A DNA stretch of 18,560 nucleotides from Chitinophagales bacterium (GCA_015654495.1 JAATGW010000686.1:1-18560), one strand, 5' to 3'. Shown: positions 7,265 through 15,170, counted from the first letter of the stretch. Program-made: numbers and translations. Notes: a model not told the origin generated them from the sequence alone.

Positions 7265-9058
7265 TTGAAAAATCTGCTCACTGGTGCATATCAGTCAGTC
7301 ATAAAATATCTCCGCGTCCGGTTTAACCGGATTCAGCTGATGATGTTGCTTGCCGCAATCACGGGTTTGATTTCAGGACTGGTGGCCGTACTCCTCAAAA
7401 TAATTGTACATCGGTTCCAGTTATTTGTATTGAGAGATCCGGGATCGTTCCAGTTTCTGCTCTATCCTGTTGCGGGATTGGTTTTGACCGTCTGGATCAC
7501 CAACAGATTCTTCAAAAAGAAAATCGAGAAAGGGATTGCATTAGTACTTCGGGCCATCGCAAGAAAATCTTCGTTTATACCATCGCGTAATAATTATTTT
7601 CATATCATCACCAGTTCGCTTACCGTAGGTCTTGGTGGATCCGCAGGACTCGAATCGCCGATTGTAGCGACTGGTTCTTCCTGGGGTTCAACCATTGGAC
7701 GCCTCAGCGGAGTAAATTACCAGGAGCGGACTTTGCTGATAGCATGTGGCGCTGCTGCGGGAATTGCCGCTGTTTTTAATGCGCCCATAACCGGAATTAT
7801 ATTTGCTATCGAAGTACTGATGGCAGAAACCATTGTAAGCTATTTTATCCCGCTCGTTGTATCTGCAGTAGTTGGTGTATTGTGTTCAAAAATTATACTG
7901 GATGAAAGTACGATGTTCAACTTCGTACTTGGACAGAATTTCAACTTTCGCAATGTGCCCTGGTACATTTTGCTGGGGATACTTTCGGGATTTGTAGCGC
8001 TTTATTATGCACGTGTCTTTAAAGCAGTGGAGTCCAATATCAAGGGCTGGAAAATTAATCCTTATCTCAAGGCGATCATCGGCGGTTTGATCCTGATCGG
8101 AATTTATGTATTTCTTCCTCCGCTTTTTGGTGAAGGGTATGACACTGTTCGTTTTCTTGCAAATGGGACACCTGAACAGATTCAGGAGCGAACAGGAATA
8201 TTAAAAGGACTGACGGCAGAATGGAGATTGCTTGTATTCGCAGCATTCATTATCCTTTTCAAGCCTATTGCGGCTTCGGTTACCATCGGCAGCGGCGGCA
8301 ATGGTGGCAATTTTGCGCCATCACTTTTTACAGGTGCTTATCTCGGTTTCTTTTTTTCGAGGTTTGCAAATACCACCGGCTGGCTAAAACTGCCGGAAGG
8401 TAATTTCAGTCTTGTGGGAATGGCAGGTGTACTAAGTGGTGTAATGTATGCTCCACTGACAGCAATATTCCTGATCGCAGAAATTACAAACGGCTACTGG
8501 CTTATTATTCCGCTGATGCTCGTTTCTATTTTATCTTATTTTATAGTGAAACATTTTGAACCTTATTCGATGGAGCTGAAGAAGCTTGCTTCAGAAGGCG
8601 AAGTTTTCACGCATAGCAAAGACAGCAATATCCTCTCCGTTATTTCATTGAATGATGTGATTGATACAGGTTTCAGGGTATTACGCTCTGATCAGTACCT
8701 GCGTGATCTGGCGGAAATGGTGCGTACCGATAGCAGGAATATTTTTGCTGTAACCGATAACCGGAATTGTTTTGTTGGAATTATCAGTCTGGATGATGTA
8801 CGTCAGAAACTTTTTCGCCAGGACCTGTACGATACGGTTGCAATCCTGGATCTGATGAAAAAACCACCGGCGATCATTCAGCCAGATGAATCAATAAGGG
8901 ATGTGATGATGAAACTTGATACAACAGGTTCCTGGTACCTTCCGGTAGTAGATTCGCAGAAAACGATAATTGGTTTTGTTTCGAAGACGAAAATATTTGA
9001 ACAATACCGTGAAGTGCTTGCGCAGCAGCAGGACCTGTTTGAAGAACAACGCCATTGA
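7265..9058 (+). CDS. CLC-family chloride channel/transporter with C-terminal CBS pair
   Basis: This inner-membrane protein of the CLC family moves chloride or another small anion, as a channel or proton-coupled exchanger. The CLC core (about residues 25-430) contains GGSAGLESPIVATG, with Glu130 at the gating-glutamate position (E. coli Glu148), APITGIIFAIEVLMAE, GSGGNGGNFAPSLFTGAYLG (342-361) and YAPLTAIFLIAEIT. The position of the internal proton glutamate (E. coli Glu203) is Val184, as in CLC channels, and the GSGIP filter motif is replaced by EKGIALV. Residues about 455-590 form two CBS domains, usually nucleotide-sensing regulators, in a short cytosolic tail. The start is a TTG; the first ATG in frame is codon 26, which would cut into the first helix region. 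58 bases separate it from the upstream gene, so it may have its own promoter. Confidence 0.92.
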   Translation: MKNLLTGAYQSVIKYLRVRFNRIQLMMLLAAITGLISGLVAVLLKIIVHRFQLFVLRDPGSFQFLLYPVAGLVLTVWITNRFFKKKIEKGIALVLRAIARKSSFIPSRNNYFHIITSSLTVGLGGSAGLESPIVATGSSWGSTIGRLSGVNYQERTLLIACGAAAGIAAVFNAPITGIIFAIEVLMAETIVSYFIPLVVSAVVGVLCSKIILDESTMFNFVLGQNFNFRNVPWYILLGILSGFVALYYARVFKAVESNIKGWKINPYLKAIIGGLILIGIYVFLPPLFGEGYDTVRFLANGTPEQIQERTGILKGLTAEWRLLVFAAFIILFKPIAASVTIGSGGNGGNFAPSLFTGAYLGFFFSRFANTTGWLKLPEGNFSLVGMAGVLSGVMYAPLTAIFLIAEITNGYWLIIPLMLVSILSYFIVKHFEPYSMELKKLASEGEVFTHSKDSNILSVISLNDVIDTGFRVLRSDQYLRDLAEMVRTDSRNIFAVTDNRNCFVGIISLDDVRQKLFRQDLYDTVAILDLMKKPPAIIQPDESIRDVMMKLDTTGSWYLPVVDSQKTIIGFVSKTKIFEQYREVLAQQQDLFEEQRH

Positions 9059-9084
9059 GATTATTAATAAAATAACTTAACAGG

Positions 9085-9954
9085 ATGATTGAAATTTCAA
9101 ATCAATTGTTAACCGCGACAATAAATCTAAAAGGAGCAGAACTTACAACACTTGTCAGTAAGAATTCGGGTTTGAATTACATATGGAGAGCCGATCCGAA
9201 TTGGTGGGGAAAGCATTCACCTGTTCTGTTTCCGGTTGTAGGTTCATTAAGAAATGATAAGTACAGCTGGCAGGGAAAAGAATATTCTCTACCGCGACAT
9301 GGATTTGCGCGTGAGCGGAATTTTGAAGGTATCAGGACCGGCGCAAACGAGGCAAAATTCATTTTGAATTCCGATGAGGAAAGTCTGAAAGTATTTCCTT
9401 TTCAATTTCAACTAATACTGAAATACAGTTTGGTGGATTCCGGATTGAAAGTTTCCTATACTGTGCTGAATACCGGTGGATCTGAAATGTTTTTCTGCCT
9501 CGGTGCACACCCTGCATTTGCGGTTCCGCTGGAAGGTCAGTTAAATTATACTGATTATTTTCTCGAATTCTAGCATCGCGAAACTGCGGGTCGTTTTAAT
9601 TTATCGAACGGATTATTGATGAAGTCTTCTGAGCCATTGTTGAATGATGAAAACAAAATCCCACTGAGTCCGGATTTATTTTTAAAGGATGCCATTGTAT
9701 TGAAAAATTTACGGTCAGGGTGGGTGAGTTTGAAATCCGCAAAATCACAGCATGGATTACGTTTTAATATCGCTGGTTGGCCTTATCTCGGCATTTGGGC
9801 AGCTGCCAATGCAGCGCCTTTTGTTTGTATCGAGCCATGGCAGGGACATGCGGATGATGTGGATGCAAGTGGGGACTTATCCGATAAACCAGGTGTCATT
9901 GAGTTGAAAGCCGGTGAAAGCTGGGAAAAATCCTGGGCGGTTGAATTATATTAA
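9085..9954 (+). pseudogene. Aldose 1-epimerase (LacX/Lac4-like) interrupted by an in-frame TAG
   Basis: The intact family interconverts alpha and beta anomers of aldoses in the cytoplasm. Two blocks in the same frame, codons 1-162 and 164-289, are separated only by TAG at 9571-9573. Together they make a 289-codon gene, the usual family length. Expected active-site residues lie on both sides: His72 in SLPRHGFARERNF, His142 in FCLGAHPAFAVPL, and Glu250 in VCIEPWQGHADD. The junction reads LEF-stop-HRETAGRFNLS, where homologues typically continue LEFE.. or LEFEK.., so one base change (from GAG, AAG or CAG, for example) explains it. Translation from 9085 alone would lack the presumed catalytic Glu. 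It follows the CLC gene by 26 bases. It could be recent pseudogenisation or a base-calling error; readthrough is less likely. Confidence 0.85.
9571..9573 (+). other. Premature in-frame amber codon in epimerase gene
   Basis: The TAG lies at codon 163 with coding sequence of the same family continuing in frame directly after it. Every complete gene in the window ends in TAA or TGA, and none of their roughly 5,000 sense codons is TAG apart from this one. That argues against a reassigned code and for a single point change. Confidence 0.85.
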
Positions 9955-10470
9955 TGATAGTAATTCGTCAAAAACCCCCAGCGGTCAAAGCCGGTTTCAT
10001 AAAACTCCGCTGAAGAGAAAAGATATTCGGCAGGTGCTTTACAAAAACTTAGCCCGGACCCGGTTCAGATGTATATAGTTCAGTTTCTGCAAAAAGATCT
10101 GTGGTGTATATAAATGAATGCTGAGCGCATTACTTTTCCAGAATTGAAATTTCCGGTCTTTCGAATTAACAAAGAAAATTTCGATGTTTTGGGTATTGCT
10201 CTTTCTCAGATCCGCTTTTATTTTTTGCGCAGTGTATTTCAGAAAATCCCTTTGCACCGACTCAGGCGCAAAGCCTTCTCTCATCTGCCAGATCAGATGA
10301 ATATGATTGCTCATAACTACAAAACCAAATAACTTCACCATTTTTTCGCGGACTAAGAAACGCAGACTATCTATTATTATCATTTTGTACTTCTCTTCTT
10401 CAAGCAACCAGCTCCAGTAGAGAATTGTAGCAGTAAAAAATCGTGGCCAGCCTGACATAGTTTCTTTCAT
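9951..10470 (-). pseudogene. RAYT / IS200-like Y1 transposase, frameshifted
   Basis: REP-associated tyrosine transposases are single-strand HUH nucleases acting at palindromic repeats. The uninterrupted part (10039-10470, 143 residues) has the HUH motif NHIHLIWQ (His56, His58), QRDFLKYTAQKI, FQFWKSNALSIHLYT and NYIHLNRVRA, with Tyr132 the likely nucleophile. It stops at a TAA where the family normally continues. Removing one T from the T5 run (the A run at 10043-10047 on the + strand) restores the frame and gives FCKAPAEYLFSSAEFYETG and the rest of a normal C-terminus, 172 residues in all. The restored stop shares bases 9951-9954 with the epimerase stop. The near-invariant Pro of NPV is Arg here, a further sign of decay. 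The start ATG is 12 bases after an in-frame TGA, so no longer N-terminus is possible in this frame. Confidence 0.85.
10043..10047 (-). other. Frameshift site: five-base homopolymer in transposase
   Basis: The + strand reads five A residues (T5 in the coding sense). Four would keep the transposase in frame into its conserved C-terminal tail. Homopolymer indels are a common sequencing error and also a common natural mutation, so the sequence alone does not decide between them. Confidence 0.75.
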
Positions 10471-10487
10471 AGAGTATAAATGTCAGG
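10451..10487 (-). repeat. Inverted repeat flanking the transposase start codon
   Basis: CCTGACAT (10451-10458) and ATGTCAGG (10480-10487) are perfect 8-base complements separated by 21 bases that contain the transposase ATG. On the transcript the start would sit in the loop of a stem. A pairing of this size and spacing is expected several times by chance in a window this long, so function is not established. Confidence 0.35.
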
Positions 10488-10651
10488 AAGAAGAAAATCA
10501 AAAAAAAGGTTATAATCCCATTTACGAAGAGAATAAAAACATTGGTAAATGGATAAAACACTGCGCTGCGTCGCAAAACTTTTTTTGGCTTTCACATTGA
10601 AAAAGCCTAAAGAGGAACTAGCAAAAATTTTTATTACCTTTTGCAATCGAT
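10471..10651. other. Divergent intergenic region between transposase and hybrid regulator
   Basis: This 181-base AT-rich region separates two divergent genes and should hold the promoter of the regulator gene. It contains one perfect 8-base inverted repeat, CCATTTAC (10518-10525) and GTAAATGG (10545-10552), with a 19-base spacer, and a weaker GGCTTT/AAAGCC pair around 10588-10608. I could not find a convincing Bacteroidota promoter (TTTG ... TAnnTTTG); TACCTTTTG at 10635-10643 is one base off the -7 consensus and has no partner at the right distance. Confidence 0.4.
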
Positions 10652-13600
10652 ATGCAGTGTAGACATCGTTTTAATGATAAAACATTTATTCCACCTCAGG
10701 GAAAACGCGCTGCTTTTCTGATATTATTTTATCTGCTTTTAGGTTATTATTCTAACTCCCAATCAATAAGAACATTGTCAACCCAGGATGGGCTTCCCCA
10801 GTCCTTTGTATCAGGGCTTGTACAGGATAAGGACGGCTTTATCTGGATTGGCACCCGCAATGGCCTTGCACGTTATGATGGGATCCAGTACAAAGTTTTC
10901 CTGCATAAATTTCGCGATACCGCAAGTATTGCTTCCAATGTAATTATCTGGATGAACCGTGATCTCAACAATCATCTTTGGATAGAGTATGAATCGGGAG
11001 ATATCGATGAAATGGATCCGGTTACAGAACAAATATTTCATGTGGTAAACCGGACTAGGGGGAGCGGTCAGTCTTTGAAATTTGTGAGAAGGGGATGGAT
11101 AGCAGATTCCCATGGAATTTTCTGGGGCATTCGTAAAGGAACAGGTTTAAACAGTTATAATAAAGCAACGCGCAAGGTCGAACAGTATAATAAGATCAGC
11201 CACCAGTTTACTTCCGATACCTTAAGAGGCATAACCGAAGATAGCAGCCGGAAAATCTGGGTACTGGGCCAGACGGCTCTCAGCGTGTTCGACAGGGCTT
11301 CAAATAAATTCGTACATATCCCAATTCCTTATACCCAGGATTACAATAACCATTTCGATTCAGATGAAGAGGTAGTTGATCTTCATTGCCGCAGCAACGG
11401 GCAGCTGATGTGGGGCGACAGAAAACGTTTATTTTTTTTTAATCCTCTCGATAAGTCTTTCAGGGTTGTTCCTCTGCTCATTTACCCATACGCAGGTATA
11501 CGATGGATACGCTCCGGCCCCGACAGCCTGGAATATTTTGAATCCAATGGCGATGTGTTCCGTTATGATGATTTTAATGGTTTGTCCAGGATTGGAACCG
11601 CAGGGATGAACAATCCCCATGATGCAAGATCATTTCTGGCAGACCACTCAGGTATTTTATGGGTCGGAACAAATGCAGGCGGAGTTCACCAGCTTGACCT
11701 GGTTACACCGTTTTTCGAATCCTTTTCCTATCAACAGGGCTTTCCTACTGATTTGCTCAGAAAGGAATTTGGATTATCCATGAGTACCCTTTTCAACTGG
11801 AAAAAAGAAGATGAAAATTTCTCGGCCTCTGGCTATCATTTCAGATCAGTTTATGACCAGCGCATGCGGGTATGGATGGGTTTGAAGGAAACGGTTTGTT
11901 ATTATGATTTTCTAAAAAAATCTTATGTAAAACTTCCGCCGGTACCTATTGCGGAATCGGAGCAGGGAATTGGTATTAAGGGACTTACCATTTCAAAATC
12001 AGGAATTCCGCTTGTGGCGGGTTATGACGGCAGTATATTTTTATACGATTCAGTTTCGAATTCGTGGAAACCTTTTATTGATCCCCAATTGATCCGGAAA
12101 AGTTTTGGAATTTCAATTCTTCCCCAGGATATTCATATCGATGATGAAAGGGTCTGGATGAGCACGGCCAAAGATGGTTTGTTATATATAGATATCAGAT
12201 CAAAACAAATAAAACAGTTAAAAGAAGATTTCAATGCCGGCTCACTTCCAACAAACCAGCTGCTGGGATTTTTGGAAGATCCGCAAAAGCCGGGCCTGCT
12301 GTGGATCGGCAGCTACCAGGGACTAATCTGTCTTGATAAAAAAACCCTTAAATGCAAAGTATATTCACTTGAAGAAGGATTACCTGATAATACAATCTAT
12401 TCAGTACAGATAGATCGTAGCGGGAATTTATGGTTGAGTACAAATAAAGGTCTTTGCCGTTTTGATCCTGAAACCAATCGCATACGTGTGTTCCGGGCAT
12501 CATATGGATTGCCCGGCGATGAATTCAACAGGTTCCACCATTTTAAATTGCCGGATGGCAGGCTTGCTTTTGGTGGTACAGAAGGCTGGACGGTTTTTGA
12601 TCCTCAGTCTATTAAAAATGATGAATACGACCCCCCGGTTTCACTCACATTTCTTAAGGTTAATAATTCTGTCATTAACCCGGCAAATGGCAATCCTATT
12701 CTTTCCGCGCCTCTGAATTCAATTAAGGAATTGGTTTTACCAGCATCAGACAATACCATAGCTATTGGTTTTGCAGGTCTTCAGTTCAATCAACCACAGG
12801 ATTTGCATTACCGCTACCAGCTAAAAGATTATGATGAGGACTGGATACAGGCGGGCAATTTACCTATTGCAAACTATACAAAGATTCCGCCCGGCAAATA
12901 TGTGCTGATGGTGAATGCCAGCAATACAAATGGTAAATGGAGCAATCAGATAAAATCACTGATCATTAAAATCCGCCCTCCATGGTGGCTTACCTGGTGG
13001 GCCTACCTCTGCTATGGAATTTTACTGGTTGTACTCACCTGGGGATATATCAATTTCAGGGTCAAGAGAGGACTACTAAAGCAGGAAATGAGTTTAAAGG
13101 AAAGAGAAGCCAGGCAGCTGAAGGATCTTGACGAAATAAAAACCAGGTTCTTTTCAAATATTACCCACGAATTCAGGACACCGCTTACATTGATATTAGG
13201 CCCCGCTGAGCAGCTGCAGAAAAAGCTCCCTGAAGATACGCAGCAGCACAAACTAACTGATACCATTATGCGAAATACGCGCCAGTTGCTGAGGCTCATC
13301 AACCAATTGATGGACCTGGCAAAACTGGAGGCAAAAGCGCTGGCTCCTGCTGAAAGGATCGGTAATCCGGCCGAAACAGTATTATCTGTTATTGAATCTT
13401 TCGAAACTGAAGCCCTTGCAAAGAATATCAGGATTGTACCGGATATGGAGGCTGTGCAGCAGGATTATTGGTTTCCACCTGAAGTGCTCGAACGCATTAT
13501 CTATAACCTGGTTTCAAATGCATTGAAATATACTCCCGCTAAAGGCGAAATTAAAATCAGTCTCAACCCGCATAAAGAAGGTCTGAAGCTGATCTTAGCT

Positions 13601-14686
13601 GATAATGGTATCGGCATCCCGGCAAAAAAACTTCCTTTTGTATTTGACCGGTTTTACCAGGCACATACGGACAGTCCGGAAAAAGATCAGCCTTCGCGCG
13701 TAGGTACAGGTATTGGATTGGCCCTGGTGAAAGAACTGGTTGAATTGATGGGAGGTAAAATCAGGGTGCAAAGCAAGGCTGCTGATGATGGCGAAACCAA
13801 TACAGGCACCAGCTTTTTTATTTACCTGCCTTTCAGGGTTGCTGATGATGAACTTGTTGAAGCAGGGCAGGAAATTACTAACGGCACAACGGCGCATACC
13901 GATGACGCAACTGAAACAAAGCCTGCAATTTTACTCGCGGAAGACAATACCGAGCTTGCTGCATTTATTTCAGATAGTCTTCGGTCAGCCTATTCAGTTC
14001 ATCATTTTAGCAATGGTGCCCTGGCGCTCGAAAATGCTGTTAACCTGATGCCTGATATAATAATAAGTGATGTACTGATGCCCGTAATGGACGGGTTCAC
14101 TCTTACTGCCAGGCTTAAAGAAGATATCCGGACAAGTCATATTCCTGTAATACTTCTTACAGCAAAAGCCTCCCAGGAGAGCAGGATCGAAGGCCTGACC
14201 CTGGGTGCCAACGATTACCTCACCAAACCTTTTCATCCCACAGAATTGTTACTGAGGATACATAATCTTCTTGAACAACAGGCTAAGCTCAGGGAATATA
14301 CCCGCCGCGAACTGGCACCGGAATCCAAACCGGTCCAAGTATCCGAACCTGTTTCCCAGGATCTCTTTCTTTCAAAACTCTACAGTTTAATTGATGATCA
14401 CCTCGACGATCCCCTTTTTGGAGTTGAAGAGGTGGTTCTGAAAATGGAAATGAGCCGCACCAGTCTTCACCGTAAAATCAAATCCGTTTCGGGAATGTCC
14501 ACCAATGAAATAATCAGGAATTACCGCCTGAAGCGGGCAAGCGGCTTTCTTCTCGAGGGTCATAACAGTACCGACACAGCGTACATGAGCGGCTTTGGAA
14601 GCCCGGCATATTTCACCAAATGTTTCAGGGAAATGTACAATATGACTCCCGGCGATTTTATCAGGCAGCATCAGCAGGCAGGCTGA
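10652..14686 (+). CDS. Hybrid two-component system regulator (propeller-HK-REC-AraC)
   Basis: This one-chain sensor-regulator typical of Bacteroidota senses a ligand in the periplasm and controls transcription directly. Domains in order: N-terminal signal/anchor (about 20-36); a periplasmic propeller of Reg_prop repeats (about 38-690; for example GFIWIGTRNGLARYDG and GNLWLSTNKGLCRFD); a Y_Y_Y domain (about 694-772, with LHYRYQLKDYDEDW); TM helix (about 780-800); HisKA with His839 in FFSNITHEFRTPL; HATPase_c with Asn956 (NLVSNALKYT), DNGIGIP and GTGIGLALVKEL; receiver (about 1092-1205) with Asp1140 in IISDVLMPVMDG and Lys1192 in LTKPF; and an AraC-type HTH (about 1250-1340, RNYRLKRASGFLLEG to FREMYNMTPGDF). 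All phosphotransfer residues are present, so it should be active. Many relatives adjoin SusC/SusD loci, but none is visible here. The nearest downstream genes are the PsiE-like group. Confidence 0.95.
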   Translation: MQCRHRFNDKTFIPPQGKRAAFLILFYLLLGYYSNSQSIRTLSTQDGLPQSFVSGLVQDKDGFIWIGTRNGLARYDGIQYKVFLHKFRDTASIASNVIIWMNRDLNNHLWIEYESGDIDEMDPVTEQIFHVVNRTRGSGQSLKFVRRGWIADSHGIFWGIRKGTGLNSYNKATRKVEQYNKISHQFTSDTLRGITEDSSRKIWVLGQTALSVFDRASNKFVHIPIPYTQDYNNHFDSDEEVVDLHCRSNGQLMWGDRKRLFFFNPLDKSFRVVPLLIYPYAGIRWIRSGPDSLEYFESNGDVFRYDDFNGLSRIGTAGMNNPHDARSFLADHSGILWVGTNAGGVHQLDLVTPFFESFSYQQGFPTDLLRKEFGLSMSTLFNWKKEDENFSASGYHFRSVYDQRMRVWMGLKETVCYYDFLKKSYVKLPPVPIAESEQGIGIKGLTISKSGIPLVAGYDGSIFLYDSVSNSWKPFIDPQLIRKSFGISILPQDIHIDDERVWMSTAKDGLLYIDIRSKQIKQLKEDFNAGSLPTNQLLGFLEDPQKPGLLWIGSYQGLICLDKKTLKCKVYSLEEGLPDNTIYSVQIDRSGNLWLSTNKGLCRFDPETNRIRVFRASYGLPGDEFNRFHHFKLPDGRLAFGGTEGWTVFDPQSIKNDEYDPPVSLTFLKVNNSVINPANGNPILSAPLNSIKELVLPASDNTIAIGFAGLQFNQPQDLHYRYQLKDYDEDWIQAGNLPIANYTKIPPGKYVLMVNASNTNGKWSNQIKSLIIKIRPPWWLTWWAYLCYGILLVVLTWGYINFRVKRGLLKQEMSLKEREARQLKDLDEIKTRFFSNITHEFRTPLTLILGPAEQLQKKLPEDTQQHKLTDTIMRNTRQLLRLINQLMDLAKLEAKALAPAERIGNPAETVLSVIESFETEALAKNIRIVPDMEAVQQDYWFPPEVLERIIYNLVSNALKYTPAKGEIKISLNPHKEGLKLILADNGIGIPAKKLPFVFDRFYQAHTDSPEKDQPSRVGTGIGLALVKELVELMGGKIRVQSKAADDGETNTGTSFFIYLPFRVADDELVEAGQEITNGTTAHTDDATETKPAILLAEDNTELAAFISDSLRSAYSVHHFSNGALALENAVNLMPDIIISDVLMPVMDGFTLTARLKEDIRTSHIPVILLTAKASQESRIEGLTLGANDYLTKPFHPTELLLRIHNLLEQQAKLREYTRRELAPESKPVQVSEPVSQDLFLSKLYSLIDDHLDDPLFGVEEVVLKMEMSRTSLHRKIKSVSGMSTNEIIRNYRLKRASGFLLEGHNSTDTAYMSGFGSPAYFTKCFREMYNMTPGDFIRQHQQAG

Positions 14687-14923
14687 CCAGCTGAAACTGA
14701 TTCGCCCGTTTCCTCATTTCAAAGAAATTTGTTCTTTATTCCCTTACTTAGGGTCTTCTGTTTTATACAGAATTCAGGTTGAGTCCGGCTTCTATAACAG
14801 AGTTGTGTTTTTTCATGCAAGACTTTTTAATCAAATGATCTGAAACCTTTGTACCTGGTTTTAAAATTTTGATGAAAAGCGGTTGTATCGGTGCAGGGTT
14901 AGGTGTCTGTAAAGAAAATTTTG

Positions 14924-14994
14924 TGGCTGGAAAGCCAACCTTGGCAAAAATACCTCCAAGGTTTAATACCTCCGAGGTCTTAACCAGCAGACCT
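14924..14994. repeat. Cluster of consecutive REP-like hairpins
   Basis: Four pairings follow each other within 71 bases: TGGCT/AGCCA (14924-14937, loop GGAA), AACCTTGG/CCAAGGTT (14937-14963, 11-base loop), ACCTC/GAGGT (14968-14978, one-base centre) and AGGTCT/AGACCT (14975-14994, 8-base loop, overlapping the third). The core also repeats directly: AATACCTCCAAGGTTT is followed by AATACCTCCGAGGTCT. Such nested palindromes between genes resemble REP/BIME elements, and a RAYT-type transposase lies 4.5 kb away. Copy number elsewhere in the genome cannot be seen here. Confidence 0.5.
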
Positions 14995-15083
14995 TACTTA
15001 CTCCCCGGCAATATTCTGCCTGCAGATCATCTTATTTCTTTCCCGATTCTCTTTCTTAACCGGAACAAACCCGGATAAAATGC

Positions 15084-15167
15084 ACCTGAAACAATATTTA
15101 TAGTGTTTTGACACAAGAGTTATATACCTGCAACAATATTCATAGCCGCCGGAAACAATTGGTATAT
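15084..15167. promoter_or_regulatory. Four-copy phased direct-repeat array (candidate operator)
   Basis: Four copies of a motif start at 15088 (GAAACAATATTTATAG), 15110 (GACACAAGAGTTATAT), 15130 (GCAACAATATTCATAG) and 15152 (GAAACAATTGGTATAT). The shared pattern is GNNACAA-N5-ATA. Copies 1 and 3 extend upstream as ACCTG and agree at 18 of 20 positions over 15084-15103 and 15126-15145. Spacing is 22, 20 and 22 bases, two helical turns each, so all copies face the same side of DNA. This is the spacing used by AraC-family half-sites and also by LytTR-type proteins. The array ends at a TATAAT, 74 bases before the PsiE-like gene, which fits activator sites at a promoter. Confidence 0.5.
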
Positions 15168-15170
15168 AAT
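15165..15170 (+). promoter_or_regulatory. Possible -10 element (TATAAT) after the repeat array
   Basis: A perfect TATAAT overlaps the end of the fourth repeat. No -35-like sequence lies 16-18 bases upstream; that place is occupied by the repeats, as expected if an activator substitutes for it. The standard Bacteroidota -7 consensus is TAnnTTTG, which this is not, so the call is weak. Confidence 0.25.

Noticed and set aside
9616..9954. Separate small gene starting at TTG 9616
   Set aside because: It is the in-frame continuation of the epimerase after the TAG, including the IEPWQGH active-site segment, and family homology extends upstream of 9616 to the stop.
10114..10332. 72-codon + strand open frame across the transposase
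   Set aside because: It lies antisense to the conserved transposase coding sequence and shows no protein features.
10635..10643. TACCTTTTG as a Bacteroidota -7 promoter element for the regulator
   Set aside because: One extra base relative to TAnnTTTG and no TTTG element 19-21 bases upstream.
14721..14737. AAAGAA/TTCTTT stem as a terminator of the regulator gene
   Set aside because: The stem is short and AT-only, and no T-run follows directly; no real terminator signal.
14869..15078. 69-codon open reading frame in the intergenic region
   Set aside because: It runs through the hairpin cluster, has no recognisable motif or signal, and its composition follows the palindromes; more likely a chance frame.
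15062..15079. Fifth copy of the phased repeat (GGAACAAACCCGGATA)
   Set aside because: It has GNNACAA but the ATA is shifted one base and it is 26 bases from the next copy, out of phase with the other spacings.
15108..15113. Perfect TTGACA as a -35 element
   Set aside because: No -10-like sequence 16-18 bases downstream; it overlaps the second repeat and is likely coincidental.
14924..15167. CRISPR array
   Set aside because: The repeats are too degenerate and the units contiguous at about 21 bases, with no room for spacers; no cas genes are present.
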